Below, one piece after another: positions 15,607 through 20,960 of a stretch of DNA of 20,960 nucleotides (position 1 is its first letter; each line of letters opens with the position of its first letter). Made by a program: the position numbers and the translations under genes. A model generated the notes under the pieces. That model was not told the origin of the DNA. It saw nothing but the letters and a program-made list of their open reading frames with translations, and made no database searches. This stretch comes from CAYSYM01 sp964435115 (lineage in GTDB: Bacteria; Chloroflexota; UBA6077; CF-72), in assembly GCA_964435115.1 (NCBI GenBank), contig CAYSYM010000060.1, positions 1-20,960 of the forward strand. Reading direction: 5' to 3'.

Positions 15607-17012
15607 CGCTGCTCCTCCGCCTGGCCGGCCGGCACACCGGCCGGCGTCTCGTGCTCGGTCTCAGTATCGGACGCTACCCGCTCGGCTGGAGCGGATTTCG
15701 GGGCCCCGGGGCTCGCGCCGTTCCCTGCGCCGGCCCGCGTGACTCGCTCCACCAGGCTGGCCAGCGCTTTGCGCGCGCGGAGCGCGCTCTCCACGCGGGC
15801 CACCGTCGTCGCGTTGCCACGGGCGAGCGCCTCGGTCGCCTCGGCTTCGGCGGTGGCGGCCGCAGCCTGGCGGATCTCTGCCGCTACCTCGGCCTCCTCT
15901 ACGGCAATTCTCTCAGCTTCCGCGAACGCGTCAAGCGCGAGCGAGCGGCGCACGCGCCTGGCGGCCTCGGTCTGTACCTCGTCACGAAAGGTCTGCTCAT
16001 CCTTCCCCGCCAGACGCAGGTACTGCTCGAGCTTCAGGCCTTGCTGCTCCACGTTGCGCGCGAACGTCTCCGCCAGGTGCGCCGCCTCGTGGTCGATCAA
16101 CTGAGGCGGGACCTCGACCGTCGAGACGTCGACCAGCGCGTCCAGCGCCGCGTCCTCCAGCTGCGAGCGCACGCGCGCCTCCTCGCTCGCGTGGAGGTGC
16201 TGCTCGATGGCCGCCCGCATCGCCGCCGTATCGGCGTAGTCGCCCACCTGCTGGGCGAAGGCATCATCTACCTCGGGGAGCTGGCGCTCCTTGACGCCGT
16301 GCACCTTGACGCTGAACCGCACCGGCTGCCCGGCCAGCGACCGGTCGCGGTAGTCCTCCGAGAGCGCCAGGGTGAACGTCTTCCCATCACCCGCCTGCAT
16401 CCCGAGGAGAGCCTCGGCGAAACCCGGCGCCGGCTGGGGGCGTTCGGCGTCCACGACGTACTCGGCATCCGTGCTGTCCAGCACGTGCCTGCCACCCTCG
16501 GCTGCCTCGCCGCGCACGTCGAGCGACACCCGGTCACCCATCTGCACCGGGCGCTCCACCGGCACCCACTGCGCGTGGGACTCGCGCAGGCGGTTCACCA
16601 CCGCCTCAACCTCCTCGGGGGAGACGGAGACGGCCTGACGCGGGGCGCTGAGACGCGTGTAGTCGCCCAGCTCGACCCGCGGCGCCAGGGGCACCACGGC
16701 GCGCACCCGCAGGGGCTCGAGCTCGATCGATTCGACCCGCGGCCGGCCGTACGGCTCGATCTTCTCCTGCTCGATGGTCTGGCTCACTACCTGCGGCACG
16801 AGGTGGTCGAGGGCGTCCTGGACCACCGTCTCCCGCCCCACCACGCGCTCGACCATGGCTCGCGGAGCTTTGCCCTTGCGAAACCCCGGCACGTTGACCC
16901 GCTGCGCGAAGCGTCGGAGCGCCTCGTCCACGGCCGAGGTGAGCCGCTCCTGCTCGACCTCGATCTCTAGGGCGACCTGGCGGGGTGGCACCTCGGTGGC
17001 GGTGACCTTCAA
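15603..17012 (-). CDS. tig: Trigger factor
   Basis: Trigger factor binds L23 at the ribosome exit and shields nascent chains; it also has peptidyl-prolyl isomerase activity. The protein begins MKVTATEVPPRQVALEIEVE and carries the ribosome-binding signature GFRKGKAP at residues 43-50, the E. coli position. An FKBP-like domain follows (PVQMGDRVSLDVRG through KVHGVKERQLPEVDD), then a helical C-terminal chaperone domain and a low-complexity Ala/Glu/Pro tail. TTG 17012-17010 is chosen because AGGAGGG lies 9 bases upstream and the numbering matches; a GTG at 17078 would add 22 unrelated residues. It is 469 residues long. It heads the tig-clpP-clpX operon, a widely conserved pairing of chaperone and protease. 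Confidence 0.95.
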   Translation of the reverse strand: MKVTATEVPPRQVALEIEVEQERLTSAVDEALRRFAQRVNVPGFRKGKAPRAMVERVVGRETVVQDALDHLVPQVVSQTIEQEKIEPYGRPRVESIELEPLRVRAVVPLAPRVELGDYTRLSAPRQAVSVSPEEVEAVVNRLRESHAQWVPVERPVQMGDRVSLDVRGEAAEGGRHVLDSTDAEYVVDAERPQPAPGFAEALLGMQAGDGKTFTLALSEDYRDRSLAGQPVRFSVKVHGVKERQLPEVDDAFAQQVGDYADTAAMRAAIEQHLHASEEARVRSQLEDAALDALVDVSTVEVPPQLIDHEAAHLAETFARNVEQQGLKLEQYLRLAGKDEQTFRDEVQTEAARRVRRSLALDAFAEAERIAVEEAEVAAEIRQAAAATAEAEATEALARGNATTVARVESALRARKALASLVERVTRAGAGNGASPGAPKSAPAERVASDTETEHETPAGVPAGQAEEQR

Positions 17013-17078
17013 CGAGCGAAGCCCTCCTGGGAGCGCATGGGGACGATCGGCGCGGGCGCGGGTGGTGGGAGGCGCCAC

Positions 17079-17108
17079 ACAAGAAGAATGGGCTCAGGCC
17101 GAGCCCAT
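17079..17108 (-). terminator. Hairpin with T-rich tail in the tig leader
   Basis: Perfect 8-bp arms (17088-17095 with 17101-17108) close a 5-base loop. Read on the minus strand it is followed by TCTTCTTGTG. It lies between the promoter candidate and tig, so it may be an attenuator or a terminator for upstream read-through. Confidence 0.45.
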
Positions 17109-17140
17109 GCCGGGCGCTCGGCGCTCGGCGCCCGCTGGCG

Positions 17141-17170
17141 ATTCTAGGCCTGTCAGCCGGAGTGGGGCAA
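17141..17170 (-). promoter_or_regulatory. Promoter candidate for tig-clpP-clpX
   Basis: On the minus strand TTGCCC (17170-17165) and TAGAAT (17146-17141) are 18 bases apart. Start would be near 17134, giving a ~120-base leader containing two hairpins (17111-17134 and 17088-17108). The -35 is identical to that upstream of yceD. Confidence 0.5.
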
Positions 17171-17180
17171 ATACAGCGTC

Positions 17181-17219
17181 GTGGGCCCGGCCACCCTCTC
17201 CGGCACCTGGCGGGCCCAC
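17181..17219. repeat. 9-bp inverted repeat upstream of tig
   Basis: GTGGGCCCG (17181-17189) and CGGGCCCAC (17211-17219) are perfect inverse copies 21 bases apart, just upstream of the tig -35. It could be an operator or a hairpin; no T-run follows on either strand. Confidence 0.5.
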
Positions 17220-17237
17220 CCGCGCGGACGGGCCCCC

Positions 17238-17259
17238 CGATCTCCACGCGATCTCCACC
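17238..17259. repeat. 11-bp tandem repeat in the tig/RHS intergenic region
   Basis: Two consecutive 11-base units share CGATCTCCAC (17238-17247 and 17249-17258). The one-helical-turn spacing is that of direct-repeat sites bound by OmpR- or SARP-type winged-helix regulators; that role is inference. Confidence 0.4.
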
Positions 17260-17393
17260 TCGCCGCCACGCCGGCGCCACACGCCAGCGGTACACTCCCT
17301 GGTGGGTCCTGCCAGCCGGATGGCGGGCCCGCGTGGGGGCAGCGGCCCGCGCCGAGCGCGGCGGAGTCGCGCGCTCGTAGGGAGGGGGGACGG

Positions 17394-20300
17394 GTGGCGG
17401 CGAGCCGACCGGGAGGCGGCGGGGGACGCCCCGGGCGCGTGCTGCGCGCCGGGCTCGCCCTGGCGCTGCTGCTGCAGCCCGGGAGCGGGCTGGCGGAGCT
17501 GGTAGCCGGGGCAGCGCGGCGAGCGAGCCCGTCCGCGGCCGCGGCGGGGGTCGGCCTGGCTGCGGCGCTCGCGGCCGGGCGCGCCGCCGCGCCGGCTGCG
17601 GCCGCGGACGTCCGCCTGCTGGTGCCCTGGGCCGGCGGCGTGCTGGTCACGTGGGTTGGCTCCGAGACGACCTGCGACGATGGCGACCTGTCGCTCGCGG
17701 CGCCGAGTAGCCAGCTCGTCTTCGCCAACTACGGCACCACCCAGCCGCCGCCGGCGGAGCTGGGGCCCTTCCCGGCGGGGACCGAGCTGGTCTTCGCCAT
17801 CCAGCCCCGCACGGGCGGCGCGGTCTGCCAGCCTGGACCGTTCCTCTCGACCGATGACACGCACGCCTGGGTGACGCCGGTCGAGGGAGGCGGCTGGCGG
17901 GTGGAGTGGGAGGACAACCCCGGCGACCCCACCGACCCGCAGCTCCCGGGGCGGCCCGTCCGCGGCGACTACAACGACCTGGTGATCACGGTGCAGCCCC
18001 TGCCGGAGGAGGAGGTGCCACCGGCGGCTATGGCGCAGCCGTTCCCGTTCCAAGGGACCACCAGCGACCCGGTCAACACTTTCACGGGCGCCTACACCTA
18101 CGCCCGCACCGACCTCGCCCTCGCCGGCCGTGGCCCCAGCCCCACCTTCACCCGCGCCTACAACAGCGCCGACCCCCGGGTGGGGCCGCTGGGACCGGGC
18201 TGGACCCACAGCTACAGCCTCCGCCTCACCGACGATCCGGCGGACGGCCGGGGCGACCTGCTGCTGGCCAACGCCGATGGCCGCCGCGACCGGTTCACCC
18301 GGAACCCGGACGGCTCCTACACGCCGCCGGCCGGGGTGTATGCCACGCTGGCCAGGAACGTCGACCGCACCTACACGCTCACCCGACCCGACCAGACCGC
18401 GTGGTGGTTCACCGTGGGCGGGCGATTGAGCCGCATCGTCGACCGGTTCGGCAACACGGCGCGCCTCAGCTATGACGCCCAGCAACGGCTCGTGGCCGTC
18501 GGCGACCCGGCCGGGCGGGGAGCGCTCACCTTCACCTACCGGGCCGATGGGCGCCTCGAGACGGTGGCGGACTGGGCCGGGCGAGTGGTGCGCTACGGGT
18601 ATGACGCGCAGGGGCGCCTGGCGAGCGTGACCGACCGCGCCGGCAGCGTCACGCGCTACGCGTACGAGGGCGCCAGCCAGCGGCTGGCCACCATTACAGA
18701 CGCCAACGGCCGCGTGGCGGTGACGAACGTCTACGACGCCCAGGGCCGCGTGCTGCGCCAGTGGGACGCGGCCGGCAGCGGGGACGACCCGCTGCGCCGG
18801 ACCGAGCTGAGCTACGCGACCAACGCTGACGGGACCCGGACGACCACCGCCAGCTACCCGGCCACCTCGTTCGAGCCGGCGTGGCGCTTCGTCCAGGAGG
18901 ACACCTACGACGGCCAGGGGCGCCTCACCCGGCGGGTCTCCCGGCCGACCTCGAACAGCGCCGAGTGGGCCACCATCCAGGTCGGCTACGACGCGGCCGG
19001 CAACCGCGCCTCGACCACCGACCCGCGCGGCGGGACCACGCGGTTCTGCTACGACGTGGGCGCAGATGGCCGGCCCGTGCCTGGCAGCCGCGGCAACATG
19101 ACGCGAGTGATCACCCCGCCGCCCGCGACAGGCGCCAGCCCGGGAGTGGCCCTCTTCCGTTACGACGCTCGCAGCAACCTGGTCCAGCAGCTCCGGCCGA
19201 AGGGGGTGAACAACGGGCCGAGCGTGGACTGCGCCACCAACCTGAGCGGCGTGCTCGACGCCGGGTACGCTACGGAGCTGGCCTACGACGCCAGTGGCAC
19301 GCAGCTCGTGGCGACGACCCAGCGCTACACGGATCCGGAGCTGGGCCCGCAGACGGCGGTGACGCGCTACGAGTACGGCGACGCGGCCAACCCCGGCCGG
19401 GTGACGCGGGTGGTGCCACCGCGGGGCAACGCGCCCGGGGCCAACCCGGCCGACTACGCCACGCTGCTGGCCTTCTTCGGCCCGGAGGCGCCGGGGAAGG
19501 CCGGGCTGCTCAAGAGCGTGGCCGACCCGCTCGGCAACACCACCCGCTACGACTACGACAGCGCGGGGCGGCGCACGCAGACGGTCAACCCCCTGGGCAG
19601 CGTGAGCGGGGCGAACCCGGCCGACTTTACGACCGAGGTCGTCTACGATGCCGAGGACCGCGTGCGCTTCGTGCGCCAGCCCGCGCCGCAGGCCGGCGGC
19701 GCCCCGCTGGTGACGGAGAGCCGCTACGACGCGGTCGGCAACCGCACGGTGGCGATCGACGCCAGCGGGCAGGTCACGAAGTACCTGTACGACGCGCGCG
19801 ACAGCCTGGCCGAGGTCCAGGAGAGCCCGAGCGGGTGGACCGACCCGGCGACCCCGCCGACGCCGCTGTTCCGGACGGCGTACGAGTATGACCCGCTCGG
19901 GAATCTGGCCCGGGTGACCCGCGCGGTCGGCCTGCAGGAGCAGCGGGTGACCGACTACGTCTACGACGGCCTGAACCGCGTGCGGAAGGAGATCCAGTAC
20001 CCGGAGGACATCAACGCGCCGGCGCGGCTCGTCACGATGTACGGCTACGACCTGAACGGCAACCGCACCACCTGGCAGCAGCCGGACGGGACGACCATCA
20101 GCTTCGGCTACGACGCGCTGAACCGGCTGGTCAGTCGCAGCGACCCGCCGGCCACCTGGGCGTACGACCGGCACGGCAACCGGACGCAGCTCGTGGACGG
20201 CACGGGCACCACCGCGTACGCCGTCGACGAGCTGGACCGGCTGGTGGCGGTCACGACGCCCGACCCGGCCGGGCCGCGCACCGCGGGCTACCGGTACGAC

Positions 20301-20960
20301 CGGGACGGCAATCGCCGCCGGGTAGTCTACCCGGATGGGACCGCCGTCGACTACACGTTCGACGCCGCCAGCCGGCTGCAGGCGCTCGTTGACTGGGCGG
20401 GCCGGACCACCGGCTACGCCTACTTCGCCGACGGCCGGCTGCGCACGGCAACCAGCTTCAACGGCACCAGCGCCGAGTACGCCTACGACAACGCCCGCCG
20501 GCTGACCCAGGTGTGGAACACGCAGGCCGCCGCCACCATCAGCCGGCACACCTACACCCTGGACGCGGTGAGCAACCGGACCCGGGTGGACGAGGTGCTG
20601 CCGCAGCTGGGGCCGCCCCAGCCGCTGGCGGGGCTGCTGCCGCCCGAACCGCTGCTGGCCTGGGGGGCACCGGCGGTCGAACCGGCGGGGGCGGAGCTAG
20701 CCGCGGCCTGGGTGGCGGCCGTCCCGCTGGCCGGCACTGACCCGGAATGGCTCCCCGCGGCCAGGCTGGCCGAATTCGCCGGGATGGTCAGCGTGCCGCT
20801 GCCTGTCCCCGACGCCGGCGAGACCGAGAGGAAGGTCCCGCTGGCCACCGCCGCGTTCCAGGCGAGTGTTCCGCCGCCGGCGTTGGAGATGTTCACCGTC
20901 TGCGACGAGGGCGATGGATTGGCGCCTTGCTGCGCGCTGAAGCTGAGCGAGCTGGAACTG
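17394..20960 (+). CDS. Secreted RHS/YD-repeat protein, 3' end outside window or disrupted
   Basis: The frame is open for 1189 codons from GTG 17394 (GGAGGGGGG 5 bases upstream) to the window edge. Residues ~1-35 look like a signal peptide: Arg-rich start, then LRAGLALALLLQPGSG. Ala-rich sequence follows, then a DUF4114-like domain (~64-205; LSTDDTHAWVTPVEGGGWRV, GDYNDLVITV). A DUF6531-like RHS opening follows (~225-300; DPVNTFTGAYTYARTDLAL, GPLGPGWTHSYSLRL). About 25 YD-type repeats run to ~1060, e.g. RYGYDAQGRLASV and GYDALNRLVS. RHS shells enclose and deliver variable C-terminal toxins or form surface structures; here no RHS core end (DPxGL-type motif) or toxin is visible. From ~residue 1061 repeats stop, and from ~1117 the sequence is antisense to a BACON-like domain, so the tail is doubtful as genuine RHS sequence. 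It diverges from tig. Confidence 0.85.
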   Translation, partial: MAASRPGGGGGRPGRVLRAGLALALLLQPGSGLAELVAGAARRASPSAAAAGVGLAAALAAGRAAAPAAAADVRLLVPWAGGVLVTWVGSETTCDDGDLSLAAPSSQLVFANYGTTQPPPAELGPFPAGTELVFAIQPRTGGAVCQPGPFLSTDDTHAWVTPVEGGGWRVEWEDNPGDPTDPQLPGRPVRGDYNDLVITVQPLPEEEVPPAAMAQPFPFQGTTSDPVNTFTGAYTYARTDLALAGRGPSPTFTRAYNSADPRVGPLGPGWTHSYSLRLTDDPADGRGDLLLANADGRRDRFTRNPDGSYTPPAGVYATLARNVDRTYTLTRPDQTAWWFTVGGRLSRIVDRFGNTARLSYDAQQRLVAVGDPAGRGALTFTYRADGRLETVADWAGRVVRYGYDAQGRLASVTDRAGSVTRYAYEGASQRLATITDANGRVAVTNVYDAQGRVLRQWDAAGSGDDPLRRTELSYATNADGTRTTTASYPATSFEPAWRFVQEDTYDGQGRLTRRVSRPTSNSAEWATIQVGYDAAGNRASTTDPRGGTTRFCYDVGADGRPVPGSRGNMTRVITPPPATGASPGVALFRYDARSNLVQQLRPKGVNNGPSVDCATNLSGVLDAGYATELAYDASGTQLVATTQRYTDPELGPQTAVTRYEYGDAANPGRVTRVVPPRGNAPGANPADYATLLAFFGPEAPGKAGLLKSVADPLGNTTRYDYDSAGRRTQTVNPLGSVSGANPADFTTEVVYDAEDRVRFVRQPAPQAGGAPLVTESRYDAVGNRTVAIDASGQVTKYLYDARDSLAEVQESPSGWTDPATPPTPLFRTAYEYDPLGNLARVTRAVGLQEQRVTDYVYDGLNRVRKEIQYPEDINAPARLVTMYGYDLNGNRTTWQQPDGTTISFGYDALNRLVSRSDPPATWAYDRHGNRTQLVDGTGTTAYAVDELDRLVAVTTPDPAGPRTAGYRYDRDGNRRRVVYPDGTAVDYTFDAASRLQALVDWAGRTTGYAYFADGRLRTATSFNGTSAEYAYDNARRLTQVWNTQAAATISRHTYTLDAVSNRTRVDEVLPQLGPPQPLAGLLPPEPLLAWGAPAVEPAGAELAAAWVAAVPLAGTDPEWLPAARLAEFAGMVSVPLPVPDAGETERKVPLATAAFQASVPPPALEMFTVCDEGDGLAPCCALKLSELEL
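20552..20960 (-). CDS. Antisense BACON/Ig-like domain, partial (5' end outside window)
   Basis: The minus strand is open from the window edge to TAG 20554-20552 (136 visible codons). Its first ~74 residues read as a BACON/Ig-like bacterial beta-sandwich: SLSFSAQQGANPSPSSQTV, then NISNAGGGTLAWNAAVASG, then TFLSVSPASGTGSGTL and IPANSASLAAGSHSGSV. The Gly-Gly-Gly-Thr-Leu-x-Trp and Leu-Ser-Val-Ser-Pro-x-Ser-Gly words are family hallmarks that would not arise by chance. Similarity stops near 20740; the remaining ~62 residues are Ser/Gly/Ala-rich and antisense to the RHS frame. This may be the 3' end of a convergent gene truncated by recombination, or an inverted fragment inside the RHS gene. It is placed here as a real domain but possibly a gene fragment. 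Confidence 0.55.
   Translation of the reverse strand, partial: SSSSLSFSAQQGANPSPSSQTVNISNAGGGTLAWNAAVASGTFLSVSPASGTGSGTLTIPANSASLAAGSHSGSVPASGTAATQAAASSAPAGSTAGAPQASSGSGGSSPASGWGGPSCGSTSSTRVRLLTASRV

Larger units (their letters stand above)
17013..17393. other. 381-bp divergent intergenic region between tig and the RHS gene
   Basis: Contents from left: the tig Shine-Dalgarno; a hairpin with T-rich minus-strand tail (17079-17108); a second 7-bp hairpin (17111-17117 with 17128-17134); the minus-strand promoter candidate (17141-17170); a 9-bp inverted repeat (17181-17189 with 17211-17219); an 11-bp tandem repeat (17238-17259); a plus-strand TACACT at 17291-17296 without a -35; and the RHS ribosome-binding tract GGAGGGGGG at 17381-17389. 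No RNA gene or small ORF stands out. Confidence 0.6.

Noticed and set aside
17013..17078. GTG 17078 as the tig start
   Set aside because: TTG 17012 has a better Shine-Dalgarno and puts GFRKGKAP at residues 43-50, as in E. coli.
17094..20549. A 1151-codon minus-strand open frame under the RHS gene
   Set aside because: It is a mirror of high-GC RHS codons: low-complexity Arg/Val/Gly text with no domain, unlike the BACON-like text further right.

Overview
This is a GC-rich (roughly 70%) bacterial chromosome segment with closely packed housekeeping genes, many GTG/TTG starts and overlapping stop/start codons. The order degV-recG-rsmD-coiled-coil gene-yceD-rpmF-fabD-fabG-accC-asp23-nusB-acpP, followed by tatC and an oppositely oriented tig-clpP-clpX block, together with a BTAD-type regulator and a large secreted RHS protein, suggests Chloroflexota, perhaps the Thermomicrobia/Sphaerobacter side. 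That placement is inference from gene content and base composition; no rRNA or marker phylogeny is available here.

Left end (1-1878): the 3' part of a coiled-coil protein with a PD-(D/E)XK-like core converges on a decayed BTAD/SARP-type regulator. The regulator appears to have lost its central ATPase and carries a frameshift. A 297-bp divergent intergenic region follows.

Middle (1879-13110, plus strand): degV overlaps recG, then come rsmD and a small coiled-coil gene. After a stretch with hairpins and a promoter-like sequence comes a condensed lipid-synthesis/translation cluster: yceD (DUF177), rpmF (L32), fabD, fabG, accC, asp23-like, nusB and acpP. Several junctions overlap by 1-4 bases. 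fabD seems to start at a non-canonical ATA overlapping the rpmF stop. A strong 15-bp hairpin follows acpP, then tatC. plsX, fabH, fabF and accB, common partners in such clusters, are absent.

Proteostasis block (13169-17012, minus strand): tig (TTG start matching family numbering), clpP (4-base overlap with tig) and clpX form an operon supplying the ribosome-bound chaperone and the ClpXP protease. A small cupin gene follows with its own promoter-like hexamer. The 381-bp region upstream of tig holds a promoter candidate, a hairpin with a T-rich tail, a 9-bp inverted repeat and an 11-bp tandem repeat.

Right end (17394-20960): a secreted RHS/YD-repeat protein (signal peptide, DUF4114-like domain, DUF6531-like domain, about 25 YD-type repeats) stays open to the window edge. 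Its last ~220 bases are unusual: the opposite strand reads as a well-formed BACON/Ig-like domain. This suggests that an inverted fragment, or the 3' end of a convergent gene, has been joined to the RHS gene. It is the most surprising signal in the window.
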